Part shown: positions 20,573 through 28,934 of the stretch, piece after piece
How positions within the stretch are numbered: the first letter of the stretch is position 1
How the letters are laid out: each line of letters starts with the position of its first letter
Program-made: the position numbers and the translations under genes
Assembly: GCA_023417885.1 (NCBI GenBank)
Contig: JAEZED010000002.1
Span: 1-56,586, forward strand
Length of the DNA: 56,586 nucleotides
Source: Planctomycetota bacterium
GTDB lineage: Bacteria; Planctomycetota; Phycisphaerae; Tepidisphaerales; Tepidisphaeraceae
Direction: 5' to 3'
Notes under the pieces: model-generated
What the model was told of the DNA's origin: nothing
Databases searched by the model: none
The model's input: the letters and a program-made list of their open reading frames with translations, nothing else

Positions 20573-21330
20573 ACCCGTCCTCGAAGCCCCCTTCAGTACT
20601 CGGTGTCGTCCTCGCGCGTGCCGGCAGCCTCGGCCTGCCAGGCAAGCACTTGCGGCCGCTGCTGGGACGGCCGGTGATCGACTACACCTTCGAGGCGGCG
20701 CGGCAGGCGAGCACCATCTCCCGCCTCGTCCTGAGCACCGACTGCCCCGAGCTGCGCCTCCGCGCGGGGCGGCGATACATCCAGTCGATCGCCCGTCCCG
20801 ACGCGCTCGCCACCGCCGACGCCAGCGTGCAGGATGTGCTGCTGCACGCCCTCGACCATGTCGAGGCGCGCAGCGACTTTCACGCCGATGCAATCGTCAT
20901 CCTCTACGGCAACGTGCCGATCCGCGGGGAGGGGCTGATCGATCGCTGCGTGGATCACCTCTTCCGCACCGGCTGCGACAGCGTGCGCAGCTTCTGCACC
21001 GTCGGCAAGTGGCATCCCGCGTGGATGAGCCGCCTCGCCGGCGATGCCGGAGACCAGGTGCAGCCCCTCGCCGCTGGCAGCATCCACCGGCGGCAGGACC
21101 TGGAGCCGGTCTACCTCCACGATGGAGGATGTGTTGCCATGACGCGCGCCAGCCTGCTTCGCGGGCGCGAGAACACGGGCGATCCGCACGCCATGTTCGG
21201 CAGCGACCGCCGCGGCGTCGTGTCGGAGGAGGCGGCGGTGGAGATCGACGCCGAGCGTGACCTGCTCCTCGCGGAGGCGATTCTCCGCTCGCGCGGGCTC
21301 GCCCGCCCCACCATCCGCGCCGCCGCCTGA
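20569..21330 (+). CDS. neuA: Acylneuraminate/nonulosonate cytidylyltransferase-like protein
   Basis: A 253-residue CMP-sugar synthetase-like enzyme that would activate a nonulosonic acid with CTP. The N-terminus reads VVLARAGSLGLPGKHLRPLLG, matching the family PARGGSKGLPGKN loop, though the first positions vary. DYTFEAARQAS, VLSTDCPELR, IVILYGNVPIRGEGLID (in place of the usual LLQPTSPLR) and VEIDAERDLLLAEAILR at the C-terminus also match the family. ATG 20569 overlaps the previous stop, with GAAGGAAG upstream. The altered motifs mean its substrate could be legionaminic or another acid rather than sialic acid, or activity could be reduced. It is part of the four-gene operon 19001-23604. Confidence 0.82.
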   Translation: MNPSSKPPSVLGVVLARAGSLGLPGKHLRPLLGRPVIDYTFEAARQASTISRLVLSTDCPELRLRAGRRYIQSIARPDALATADASVQDVLLHALDHVEARSDFHADAIVILYGNVPIRGEGLIDRCVDHLFRTGCDSVRSFCTVGKWHPAWMSRLAGDAGDQVQPLAAGSIHRRQDLEPVYLHDGGCVAMTRASLLRGRENTGDPHAMFGSDRRGVVSEEAAVEIDAERDLLLAEAILRSRGLARPTIRAAA

Positions 21331-21342
21331 ACGGAGCCTGCC

Positions 21343-22422
21343 GTGACCATCCCCGCCGACAGCGCGCACTTACTGACAATCGACGATCGAACCCTGGGTG
21401 AGGGACAGGACGTCTTCGTGATCGCCGAGATCGGCGTGAACCACGATGGCGACCTTCCGACCGCGTTGCGCCTGGTGGATGCCGCGTGCGAGGCCGGGGC
21501 CGATGCCGTCAAGCTCCAGCTCTTCCGCGCCTCGCGACTGCTGCACGCTGCGGCGCCGCTCGCGCAGTACCAGCGTGACGCCGGCGCCGCAGACGCCGCG
21601 GCGATGCTGCGGCGATACGAGTTGCCCGAGCCCGCGGTGGCGCGCGTGGTGGAGGCGATCCGCGCGGCGGGCATGGTTCCGCTGGCGACGCCCTTTTCGC
21701 CGGAGGACGTGGAGCAGGTCGCGCAGCTTGGCCTGCCCGCGGTGAAGCTGGCTTCGCCGGACCTGGTCAACCCGATCCTCACCGATGCCGCCGCGGCGCT
21801 GGGGCTGCCGATGCTCCTTTCGACCGGCGCGGCGACGGAGGCGGAGATCGACTGGGCGGTGCGCCGGCTGCGCGCTGCCGGAGCGGGATTCGCCCTGCTT
21901 CATTGCGTCAGCGCCTATCCGACGCCGGCCGAGGCAGCGGGGTTGGCGTGGATCCGCAGGCTCGCCGCGCGGCATGGCGTGGTGGCGGGCTATTCGGATC
22001 ACACGCAGGTGACGGGCGCGGGCGCGCTCGCCGTGGCCGCGGGCGCGCGGATCATCGAGAAGCACCTGACGCACGACCGTGCCGCCCCGGGGCCGGATCA
22101 CTCCGCCAGCGCCGATCCGCGGCAGTTCCGGGACTATGTCCGCGCCATCCGCGAGGCGGAGGCGATGCTCGGGGCAGGTGAACAGCGCCTGCACCCCGTG
22201 GAACTGGACGTGCGCCACGTGAGCCGGCAGTCGCTGGTGACGCGCCGGCCGATCCGCGCTGGGGAACCGATCGCAAGGGCGGACCTGACTTGCCAGCGAC
22301 CGGGGACGGGAATCCCGGTGCAGCACGTGGATCGCGTGGTCGGCATGAAGGCGGGCCGTGACATCCCGGCGGGGGCGATGCTCGACTGGTTCGACCTGGC
22401 CCAGGGCGCGCAGGCGGCGTGA
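21343..22422 (+). CDS. neuB: N-acetylneuraminate/nonulosonate synthase, NeuB/PseI/LegI family
   Basis: A 359-residue enzyme that condenses phosphoenolpyruvate with a six-carbon amino sugar to form a nine-carbon nonulosonic acid. The TIM-barrel domain begins VFVIAEIGVNHDGDLPTALRLV and includes AGADAVKLQLF, VKLASPDL, MLLSTGAA, LLHCVSAYPTP and GYSDHT. IIEKHLTHDRAAPGPDHSAS carries the conserved metal-ligand region. The C-terminal antifreeze-like SAF domain covers about 290-355 (SLVTRRPIRAGEPI; PGTGIPVQ). The start is GTG at 21343, 12 bases after the NeuA-like stop, with GGAG upstream. Sequence alone does not separate sialic, legionaminic and pseudaminic acid synthases. Confidence 0.93.
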   Translation: MTIPADSAHLLTIDDRTLGEGQDVFVIAEIGVNHDGDLPTALRLVDAACEAGADAVKLQLFRASRLLHAAAPLAQYQRDAGAADAAAMLRRYELPEPAVARVVEAIRAAGMVPLATPFSPEDVEQVAQLGLPAVKLASPDLVNPILTDAAAALGLPMLLSTGAATEAEIDWAVRRLRAAGAGFALLHCVSAYPTPAEAAGLAWIRRLAARHGVVAGYSDHTQVTGAGALAVAAGARIIEKHLTHDRAAPGPDHSASADPRQFRDYVRAIREAEAMLGAGEQRLHPVELDVRHVSRQSLVTRRPIRAGEPIARADLTCQRPGTGIPVQHVDRVVGMKAGRDIPAGAMLDWFDLAQGAQAA

Positions 22423-22479
22423 GGCGAGGTCGGGGGCGGTGCCGTTTCATGTGCAACAGTCCGAGGCCACCCCACGCTC

Positions 22480-23604
22480 ATGCGCCGCATCTGCTTCGTC
22501 ACCGGGACCCGTGCCGAGTTCGGCCTGATGGGGACGACGCTGCGCGCGATCCGGGCGCGTGGCGAGCTCGCCCTTCAGCTTGTCGTGACGGGCATGCACC
22601 TCTCGCCCGCTCACGGCCGGACGATCGACGACATTCACCGCGGTGGGTGGACGATCGATCGCGTAGTGGAGTGGCCGGAGGGAGATCCCGCGGCTGCGAC
22701 GGGGGTGGCGATGGCGGGCTTGGCCGGGGCGTTCGCCGCGCTGGATCCGGAGATCGTCCTGGTGGTGGGCGACCGGGTCGAGGCGTTCGCGGCGGCGTCG
22801 GCGGGCGCGATCGGTGGGCGCATAGTCGCGCACGTGCACGGGGGCGACCGCGCCCAGGGCCAGGCGGACGACGCGCTGCGCCACGCGATCACGAAGCTGG
22901 CGCACCTCCACCTCGCCGCCACGCCGGGCAGCGCGGCGCGCATCGTCCGGCTCGGTGAAGATGTCTGGCGCGTCCACACCGTCGGCGCACCGGGAATCGA
23001 CGGCATCGTCGAGACCGCATCACCCGGTGATTCCATCGCGCGCGAGTTCGACGTCGAGCCCGGGCGCTTCGCCCTGCTCGTCCTTCATCCGACCCGTGAC
23101 GACGACACCGCGGAGCACGCGACGGCGGCGCGCCTGCTGGATGCCACGCTGGGCGCCGGCCTGCCGCGTATCGTCGTCATCCATCCCAACAACGACCCCG
23201 GCCACGCCGGTATCGTGCGCTGCTGGGACGAGCGCGCCGGCGACCCGCGCCTCGTCCGGCGGCGCGACGTGCCGCGACCCCTCTTCCTCGGCCTGCTGCG
23301 CGACGCGGCCTTCCTGATCGGAAACAGCTCCAGCGGCATCATCGAGGCCGCGAGCTTCGGCACGCCCGTCATCGACGTCGGCCCGCGCCAGCTCGGCCGC
23401 GAACGCAGCGACATAGTCCTTGCCGTCGAGGATGATCAGCCCGCCCTCGTCGCCGCCGTCACTCAGATCTGGCGCGACGGCCGGCCGCGCAAGTGGGAGG
23501 GATCCAACGTCTACGGCGGCTCGGGCACGGGCGGGCGCATTGCGGAGGTGCTGGCCTCGGTGCAACTCGACGACAGGCTGCGCCGCAAGCTGATCGCATA
23601 CTGA
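22480..23604 (+). CDS. neuC: UDP-N-acetylglucosamine 2-epimerase (hydrolysing), NeuC/LegG-like
   Basis: A 374-residue GT-B-fold epimerase that would release a ManNAc-type sugar for NeuB. Family signs are RICFVTGTRAEFGLM at the N-terminus, VTGMHLSPAHGRTIDDI, VGDRVEAFAAASAGAI, VHGGDRAQGQADDALRHAI (family HGGE-like element), VHPNN-like IVVIHPNNDPGHAG and the late LIGNSSSGIIEAASFGTPVIDVG. LVVTGMH and HPTRDDDTAEHA match the nucleotide-binding half. It begins 57 bases after the NeuB stop without a clear Shine-Dalgarno sequence. With NeuA, NeuB and the Maf protein it completes a plausible route to protein glycosylation by a nonulosonic acid. Confidence 0.9.
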   Translation: MRRICFVTGTRAEFGLMGTTLRAIRARGELALQLVVTGMHLSPAHGRTIDDIHRGGWTIDRVVEWPEGDPAAATGVAMAGLAGAFAALDPEIVLVVGDRVEAFAAASAGAIGGRIVAHVHGGDRAQGQADDALRHAITKLAHLHLAATPGSAARIVRLGEDVWRVHTVGAPGIDGIVETASPGDSIAREFDVEPGRFALLVLHPTRDDDTAEHATAARLLDATLGAGLPRIVVIHPNNDPGHAGIVRCWDERAGDPRLVRRRDVPRPLFLGLLRDAAFLIGNSSSGIIEAASFGTPVIDVGPRQLGRERSDIVLAVEDDQPALVAAVTQIWRDGRPRKWEGSNVYGGSGTGGRIAEVLASVQLDDRLRRKLIAY

Positions 23605-23639
23605 TTCGCCAGAGGCGGCGCCAGGGGGCCACCGGGGGC

Positions 23640-23669
23640 TTGACAGCATGCGGCGCGGTGTGGTCTATG
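23640..23669 (+). promoter_or_regulatory. Candidate sigma70 promoter, TTGACA at 23640
   Basis: A perfect TTGACA (23640-23645) is followed 18 bases later by TCTATG (23664-23669), a weak -10. It lies just upstream of the small membrane protein gene. Confidence 0.3.
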
Positions 23670-23677
23670 AGGGGATC

Positions 23678-24127
23678 ATGTCCGACCCACTTCAGGAACT
23701 GGCGAAGGCTGCGCGTTCGGGGCCGGCGAGACAAGGGGCCCAGGGGGCCGCGCCGGCGCCTGCTCAGCCGGCGCCCCAGCGGCGGGTGGAGGCGGCGCAG
23801 CCGCTGGATTACGGGCGACCTGAGCCGGGCGTGGTCGTGTTGCGCCTGTCGTCGGCGACGATGGTGCAGTTCGTCGGCTGGCTCGCGACGTGGGTGGGGC
23901 TGGGAATCTGCGCACTGCTGACGCTGTTCTTCGGGTGGGCATTGCTGGAGTCGCTGTTCAGCGGCACGATGCGTCCGGTGCGGCAGGGGCCGACGAGTAT
24001 CAGGGTGGGCGGGGCCATCGGCATCCTCGGCACGGCCCTGTTCGTCTACCTGATGATGATGGCGATCGGCGCGTTCGTCGCGGTGATGGGGCAGATGCTG
24101 CTGGTGCTGGCGCGGCGACAGCGGTAG
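23678..24127 (+). CDS. Small membrane protein, two transmembrane segments
   Basis: A 149-residue protein when started at ATG 23678 (MSDPLQELAKAARSG), which has GAGGGG just upstream; an ATG at 23648 is less likely. Residues 15-45 are Ala/Pro/Gln-rich. Two hydrophobic segments lie at about 65-92 and 108-140, joined by a short polar loop with several basic residues. No family recognised. It stands alone between the nonulosonic acid operon, which ends at 23604, and the tandem-repeat region. Confidence 0.65.
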   Translation: MSDPLQELAKAARSGPARQGAQGAAPAPAQPAPQRRVEAAQPLDYGRPEPGVVVLRLSSATMVQFVGWLATWVGLGICALLTLFFGWALLESLFSGTMRPVRQGPTSIRVGGAIGILGTALFVYLMMMAIGAFVAVMGQMLLVLARRQR

Positions 24128-24267
24128 GAATTATCATCCCCGAGCGGCGCGCGGAGTCGGCTGAGCGGGCGCAGCATTCGATCCCGGGGCCCGGAGCCGG
24201 GGCAACAGCGCGCCACCACGCGACTGGCCTCTGAGCAGAAGCAGTCAGAATCGGCGTACAACTGGTG
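24128..24267. other. Intergenic stretch before the repeat array
   Basis: No gene is visible. It has GC-rich sequence, including CCCGG...CCGGG inverted segments around 24183-24205, and then a degenerate partial repeat unit (about 24260-24267) leading into the array. Confidence 0.4.
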
Positions 24268-24540
24268 AGTTTCGGAGCAAAACTGACTAGTTTTGGAGCA
24301 GAACTAGCTAGTTCTGGAGCAAAACTGACTAGTTTTGCAGCAGAACTGTCTAGTTTTGGAGCAAAACTGACTAGTTTCGGAGCAGAACTAGCTAGTTTCG
24401 GAGCAGAACTAGCTAGTTTTGGATCAAAACTGTCTAGTTTTGCAGCAGAACTGTCTAGTTTTGGATCAAAACTGTCTAGTTTTGGAGCAAAACTAGCTAG
24501 TTTCGGAGCAGAACTGGTTAGTTCTGGCGCGGAACCGGCT
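24268..24540. repeat. Tandem array of thirteen 21-bp units, each an imperfect hairpin
   Basis: Units run head to tail with no spacers, for example AGTTTTGGAGCAAAACTGACT. Each contains a 7-base inverted repeat, AGTTTTG-GAG-CAAAACT, followed by a 4-base linker (GACT, AGCT or GTCT). Four units (24352, 24415, 24457, 24478) have perfect 7-bp stems; the others carry one or two substitutions. Junctions are also palindromic, such as CAGAACTAGCTAGTTCTG where units 2 and 3 meet. The last unit is degenerate. The array is about 40 percent G+C in a far richer genome. The plus frame is open across it (repeated SFGAKLT-type heptads, GTG at 24265, stop 24684), but that frame overlaps the surE end and lacks other coding signs. 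Confidence 0.93.
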
Positions 24541-24653
24541 GGTTACGGGATGGTCTCGAATCATCCTGGCGGCGATCCGGGGAGCCGCGCCCCGATCCTG
24601 GCCGGTGCCCGGATCCGCGCGCTCCGGCGTCGCGGACGGGTCGTCCGATGCGA
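24541..24653. other. Intergenic tail between repeat array and surE 3' end
   Basis: GC-rich unique sequence with no gene visible. The plus-strand frame through the repeats continues here into arginine-rich sequence typical of non-coding frames. Confidence 0.4.
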
Positions 24654-25490
24654 CTACCTGCCTTCGTTGCTCGCCAGCGCGTGACGGAGGTTGTCCAGCC
24701 GTTCGTGCGCGGTGAGATCGAAATGGAGCGGCGTGAGGGTGATGTATCGGTCGCGGAGGCCGACCACGTCGTTCTCCCCCTCGCTGCGCGCCAGGGAGAA
24801 CTTGGCGGTGTTCCAGTAATACTCCCTGCCGCTGGGGTCGAGGCGCTTCTCGTAGGCGTCGCTCCAGGGCTGGATGCACTGCGGGACGACCTTCACGCCC
24901 GCCGGCTCCTCGCCCGGCTCGAGCGCGGGGATATTGAGATTGATCACCTGTCCGGCGCGCGGCTCGCCGCCGCGCCAGAGGCGCTCGATCACCCGCACCG
25001 CCAGCTCCGCCGCCCAGTCGTGGCTCGTCTCCACGCGCTCCGTCAGGTGATGCGAGACGGCGATCGCAGGCTTGCCGAGAAAGGCCCCCTCCACCGCGGC
25101 GGCGACGGTGCCGCTGTAGAAGACGTCGACGCCGACGTTCGCGCCCATGTTGATGCCGCTGACGACGAGATCGACGTCGGGCGTGAGCTGGCTGATGGCG
25201 AGCTTGACGCAGTCGGCCGGGCGCCCCTCGACGGCGGTGCCGACGGCGTCGGTGTCGGCGAGCGGGACCTTCTTGGTGAGGAGCGGATTGTGAAGCGTGA
25301 CGCCGTGACCGGTGGCGCTCTGCACGGTCTCGGGCGCGACGACGCGGATCTCGCCGAAGCGGACGAGCTGCCGGTACATGGCGGCGATCCCCTCGGCGCG
25401 GATGCCGTCGTCGTTCGTAAGAAGGATGCGCGGCCGCTGCGGGTGCGGACCGGGCGGTGCGTCGGGCTCCTGATCCGGCCGGTGAGTCAT
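24654..25490 (-). CDS. surE: 5'/3'-nucleotidase SurE
   Basis: A 278-residue phosphatase acting on nucleoside monophosphates. The family signature RILLTNDDGIRAEGI (about 21-35) holds the metal-binding Asp pair. VVSGINMGANVGVDVFYSGTV carries further ligands, and AISHHLTE-like AVSHHLTERVETSHDW follows. An N-terminal extension of about 20 residues (Pro/Asp/His-rich) precedes the domain. The ATG at 25490 is preceded by TATAGT with eight intervening bases and no Shine-Dalgarno sequence, so the mRNA is likely leaderless. It is divergent from nnrE and ends next to the 21-bp repeat array. Confidence 0.93.
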   Translation of the reverse strand: MTHRPDQEPDAPPGPHPQRPRILLTNDDGIRAEGIAAMYRQLVRFGEIRVVAPETVQSATGHGVTLHNPLLTKKVPLADTDAVGTAVEGRPADCVKLAISQLTPDVDLVVSGINMGANVGVDVFYSGTVAAAVEGAFLGKPAIAVSHHLTERVETSHDWAAELAVRVIERLWRGGEPRAGQVINLNIPALEPGEEPAGVKVVPQCIQPWSDAYEKRLDPSGREYYWNTAKFSLARSEGENDVVGLRDRYITLTPLHFDLTAHERLDNLRHALASNEGR

Positions 25491-25498
25491 GCGATGGC

Positions 25499-25504
25499 AC
25501 TATA
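25499..25504 (-). promoter_or_regulatory. -10 box TATAGT of surE
   Basis: TATAGT matches the -10 consensus at five of six positions and ends eight bases before the surE ATG. Confidence 0.5.
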
Positions 25505-25567
25505 GCCGCGCCTGATGGCGTTTGTGTGTGTTGGATCCGCGTGAGCGTTGCTCACAGGCTGGGTGTC

Positions 25568-25573
25568 TATACT
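25568..25573 (+). promoter_or_regulatory. -10 box TATACT of nnrE
   Basis: TATACT ends five bases before GTG 25579. It matches the -10 consensus at five of six positions and decides the start codon. The two divergent -10 boxes of surE and nnrE lie 63 bases apart. Confidence 0.5.
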
Positions 25574-25578
25574 CGCGC

Positions 25579-26241
25579 GTGAGCACGGTCAGGCTGACGC
25601 GCGAGCAGATCCGAGCGGTGGATCGCATCTGCGTAGAGAGGTATGGCATCCCGGGCATCGTGCTGATGGAGAACGCGGCGCGGGCGCTGTGCGATGCGGC
25701 GGTGGCGATGCTGCCCGAAGGCGGGCGGGCGCTGATCGTCTGCGGCGGCGGGAACAACGGGGGCGACGGCTATGCCGTGGCGCGCCACCTTCACAACGCG
25801 GGCGTGGGCGTGACGCTGCTGGCGGCGCGTCCGCCCGAGTCGCTGGAGGGAGATGCGCGCATCAATGCGGACATCGCGCGGCGCATGAGCCTTGCGATGC
25901 GCCCCGCGACGGAGGAGGCGATCGCGCAGGAGCCGGGCGATCTGCTCGTGGACGCCCTGCTCGGCACGGGCCTGGACAGGCCGCCGCGGGAGGATGCGGC
26001 GAGGCTGATCCGGGCGATGAACGCGCGCGGGCTGCCGATCCTGGCGGTGGATGTGCCCAGCGGCCTCGATTGCGACACGGGCCGCCCGCTGGGCGAGGAG
26101 GCGGACTGCATCCGCGCGACGCGAACGGTGACGATGGCGGCGGAGAAGGTGGGTTTCGCCGTCGGGGCGCGCTGGCTGGGCGTGGTGACGGTGGGCGACA
26201 TCGGCGCGCCGCCGGAGGCGATCGAGGCGGCGCGGGCCTGA
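25579..26241 (+). CDS. nnrE: NAD(P)H-hydrate epimerase (YjeF N-terminal domain)
   Basis: A 220-residue enzyme that interconverts R and S epimers of damaged, hydrated NAD(P)H for repair. The start is GTG 25579, right after TATACT; the longer open frame upstream has no support. Motifs are REQIRAVDRICVERYGIPGIVLMENAA at the N-terminus, the phosphate-binding GGGNNGGDGYAVARHL (about 57-72), LVDALLGTGLDRPPRE and ILAVDVPSGLDCDTG. Only the epimerase domain is present. The ADP/ATP-dependent dehydratase half found in many bacterial YjeF proteins is absent, so the partner enzyme must be encoded elsewhere. Confidence 0.92.
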   Translation: MSTVRLTREQIRAVDRICVERYGIPGIVLMENAARALCDAAVAMLPEGGRALIVCGGGNNGGDGYAVARHLHNAGVGVTLLAARPPESLEGDARINADIARRMSLAMRPATEEAIAQEPGDLLVDALLGTGLDRPPREDAARLIRAMNARGLPILAVDVPSGLDCDTGRPLGEEADCIRATRTVTMAAEKVGFAVGARWLGVVTVGDIGAPPEAIEAARA

Positions 26242-26291
26242 ACCGCCGCTGCGGGCGCGCGGCGCTCGGTTGTCGGGTCGATCGGGGCTTC

Positions 26292-26297
26292 TAGAAT
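26292..26297 (+). promoter_or_regulatory. -10-like TAGAAT upstream of dapA
   Basis: TAGAAT lies 44 bases before the dapA start, leaving room for the AAAGGAG ribosome-binding site at 26327. No -35 was recognised. Confidence 0.35.
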
Positions 26298-26341
26298 GTC
26301 GACCCGCCTTTTTTCCCCGGCCCGCCGAAAGGAGTCCGCAC

Positions 26342-27220
26342 ATGGCCCGCCCAACGTTTCGCGGAGCGATCACCGCCCTCGTCACCCCGTTTCGCGATGG
26401 CGCCGTCGACTTCGATCGCCTGAAGGCGCAGGTGCGCTACCAGATCGACCAGGGGATCGACGGCCTGGTTCCCTGCGGCACGACCGGCGAGTCGCCCACG
26501 CTGAGCCACGAGGAGCATCATCGCGTCGTCGAGACGACGATCGCCGAGGCCGCCGGGCGCGTGCCGGTGATCGCCGGCGTCGGCGCCAACGCGACGGCGG
26601 AGGCGATCGAGCTGCACAGGTTTGCGAAGCAGGCTGGCGCGACGGCGGGCCTGAGCGTGAACCCGTACTACAACAAGCCGACGCAGGAGGGGCTCTACCG
26701 GCACTTCATGACGCTGTCGGAGAAGGTGGATCTGCCGATCGTGCTCTACAACATCCCCGGCCGCACGGGCATCACGATGAGCCCGCAGACCGTCGCGCGC
26801 CTGTATCGCGACGGGAACATCGCCGCGGTGAAGGAAGCGACGGGGGACGCGAGCTTCGCCAGCATGATCATGCAGGAGTGCGACGTGCCGGTGCTGAGCG
26901 GTGACGACCCGCTGACGCTGCCGATCCTGGCGGTGGGCGGGGTTGGTGTGATCAGCGTGCTGTCGAATGTGCTTCCGGCGCGGGTGGCGGAGCTGTGCCG
27001 GCTGGGACTTGACGGCGACATCGCCGCGGCCCGGAAGATTCACCACGAGGTCTGGGCGCTGACGCGCTCGCTCTTCCTCGACGGCAACCCGGCGGGCGTG
27101 AAGGCGGCGATGCAGATGCTCGGGCGCGACGCGGGGGAGCTTCGCCTGCCGCTGGTCGAGGCGACCGAGCCGACGCGCAAGGCCCTCGCCGACGCCCTGA
27201 ACCAGCTTGGCTTGCTGTGA
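26342..27220 (+). CDS. dapA: 4-hydroxy-tetrahydrodipicolinate synthase
   Basis: A 292-residue aldolase that condenses pyruvate with aspartate semialdehyde, the first committed step to diaminopimelate and lysine. The pyruvate-binding loop is VPCGTTGESPTLSHEEH. The catalytic tyrosine lies in VLYNIPGRTGI and the Schiff-base lysine in IAAVKEATGD. GANATAEAIELHRFAKQAGA is the usual helix-loop. The ATG at 26342 has a strong AAAGGAG at a proper distance, so this start is preferred over an upstream in-frame one. N-acetylneuraminate lyase is a relative, but the motifs and length fit DapA. It sits next to aroDE, another amino-acid pathway gene. Confidence 0.95.
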   Translation: MARPTFRGAITALVTPFRDGAVDFDRLKAQVRYQIDQGIDGLVPCGTTGESPTLSHEEHHRVVETTIAEAAGRVPVIAGVGANATAEAIELHRFAKQAGATAGLSVNPYYNKPTQEGLYRHFMTLSEKVDLPIVLYNIPGRTGITMSPQTVARLYRDGNIAAVKEATGDASFASMIMQECDVPVLSGDDPLTLPILAVGGVGVISVLSNVLPARVAELCRLGLDGDIAAARKIHHEVWALTRSLFLDGNPAGVKAAMQMLGRDAGELRLPLVEATEPTRKALADALNQLGLL

Positions 27221-27334
27221 TCCGCAAGAGCGACGGCGCGGCCTGCGCCGGCACCCCGAAGCGGGGTAACCCTGCGATCCGCCGTGCGGGTCGCTTCCTC
27301 ATCCTGACGTCTGACTCCCGTCCGAGCACCACAC

Positions 27335-28933
27335 GTGACAAGACTTTGCGCCTCGATCTTCGTTCGCGATCCGCAGCAGGCCCGCCGGGATGCGCTGCGC
27401 GCCGTCGAGCATGGGGCCGACATGGTCGAGCTGCGCCTTGACGCGCTGCGCGAGGTGCTGGAGGAGCCGCCGGAGCAGTGGAAGACCGACAGCGTCGTCG
27501 TGGCGCTGGCGCGGCTCGTCGACGACCTGAGTGTTCCCACCCTGCTCACCTGCCGCCCGGTGAACGAGGGCGGGCAGACGGAGGCCGACGACGACAAGCG
27601 CCTCACCCTCCTCGCCGCCGTCGCGCATGATGCGGTCTCCTACGTCGACCTGGAATGGAAGACGCTCCACCACGCCGGCGGGTGGCCGTGGGCGTTCCTG
27701 AAGCTCTCGGGCGCGCGGCCGGAGCCGACGAAGATCATCCTGAGCGCCCACGACTTCGACGGTCGCCCGCAGAACTTGATCTCGCTCTTTGCCGACATGA
27801 GCGAGAGCCGGGCGGACGTGGTGAAGCTCGCGTGGCGCGCCCGCAGCATCCGCGACAACATCGAGGCCTTCGAGCTCCTGCGCGATGCCGGCAAGCCGAC
27901 GATTGCGCTGTGCATGGGGGAGGAGGGGCTCGTCAGCCGCGTGCTGGCGAAGAAATTCGGCGCGTTCCTTTCCTTCGCCAGCATCGAGGAGGGCGCCGGC
28001 ACCGCGGACGGGCAAGTGCCGCTGCGCACGATGAAGCGCCTCTACCGCTGGGATGCGATCAAGCGCAGCACGAAGGTGTATGGCGTGGTCGGGCACCCGC
28101 TGGATCACTCCCTCTCCCCGCACGTTCACAATGCGGCCTTCGAGGCCACCGGATACGACGGTGTCTACCTTCCGATGCTCGTGCAGCCGGGGTACGAGTC
28201 GTTCAAGGCGTTCATGGAGTCGTTTCTCGGTTTCGAGCCGCTCCAGCTCGCCGGGCTCTCGATCACCCTGCCCCACAAGGAGAACGCCCTGCGCTACCTG
28301 CTGGAGCGAGGCGGGCGGCTCGACGCCACGGCCGAGCGCATCGGCGCGGTCAATACGCTGAAGGTGGAGCGTGAGAACGGGGAGCTGCGGCTGAGCGGAA
28401 GCAACACCGACGCCGAGGCGCTGATCGAGACGCTGTCGGAGGCGGTCGGCGGGCGCGACCGGCTCGGGGAGATGCGCGTGGCGGTCGCCGGCGCAGGCGG
28501 AACGGGCCGGACAGCCGTCGCGGCGCTGGCGGCGCTGGGGTGCGACATCACGATCTACAACCGGACGCGCGCGCGGGCCGAGGGGCTGGTGTCGGAGTTC
28601 GGCGGAAACGGCCGCCTGCGTGTCGCGCCCCTGCCGGATCTGGCGGAGGCGGCGCCGGAGCTTTACGTGAACACGACCAGCGTCGGCCTCGCCACCTCCG
28701 CGGGCGCCGGCAGCCTCCCGATGCCGAAGCTCGGGCCGGGTATGGTCGTGTTCGACGCCGTCTACAACCCGCGCCGCACGGCATTGCTGGAGGCGGCCGA
28801 GTCGGCCGGCGCCCACGCCATCGGCGGGGAGGCGATGTTCCTCTCGCAGGCGGCGCAGCAGTTCCGGACGTGGACGGGCAAGGAGCCCCCGCTGGATCGC
28901 ATGCGCGAGGTCTTCCGCCTCGCGCTCGACTGA
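27335..28933 (+). CDS. aroDE: Bifunctional type I 3-dehydroquinate dehydratase / shikimate dehydrogenase
   Basis: A 532-residue fusion covering two successive steps of the shikimate pathway. Residues 1-235 are a type I dehydroquinase: ADMVELRLDAL, LLTCRPVNEGGQ, catalytic His in IILSAHDFDG and Schiff-base Lys in ADVVKLAWRA. Residues 245-530 are shikimate dehydrogenase: VYGVVGHPLDHSLSPHVHNAAF, LSITLPHKENAL (catalytic Lys), GAVNTL, SNTDAEAL, the NADP loop VAGAGGTGRTAVAAL with NRTRARAEGL, and VFDAVYNPRRTALL. The start is GTG at 27335. Its stop is one base from the convergent lipoprotein gene. Such fusions occur in plants and in some bacteria, including planctomycetes. Confidence 0.95.
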   Translation: MTRLCASIFVRDPQQARRDALRAVEHGADMVELRLDALREVLEEPPEQWKTDSVVVALARLVDDLSVPTLLTCRPVNEGGQTEADDDKRLTLLAAVAHDAVSYVDLEWKTLHHAGGWPWAFLKLSGARPEPTKIILSAHDFDGRPQNLISLFADMSESRADVVKLAWRARSIRDNIEAFELLRDAGKPTIALCMGEEGLVSRVLAKKFGAFLSFASIEEGAGTADGQVPLRTMKRLYRWDAIKRSTKVYGVVGHPLDHSLSPHVHNAAFEATGYDGVYLPMLVQPGYESFKAFMESFLGFEPLQLAGLSITLPHKENALRYLLERGGRLDATAERIGAVNTLKVERENGELRLSGSNTDAEALIETLSEAVGGRDRLGEMRVAVAGAGGTGRTAVAALAALGCDITIYNRTRARAEGLVSEFGGNGRLRVAPLPDLAEAAPELYVNTTSVGLATSAGAGSLPMPKLGPGMVVFDAVYNPRRTALLEAAESAGAHAIGGEAMFLSQAAQQFRTWTGKEPPLDRMREVFRLALD

Positions 28934-28934
28934 C

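Noticed and set aside
24268..24540. CRISPR array
   Set aside because: The units are 21 bp, follow each other without spacers and vary in sequence. No cas genes are nearby.
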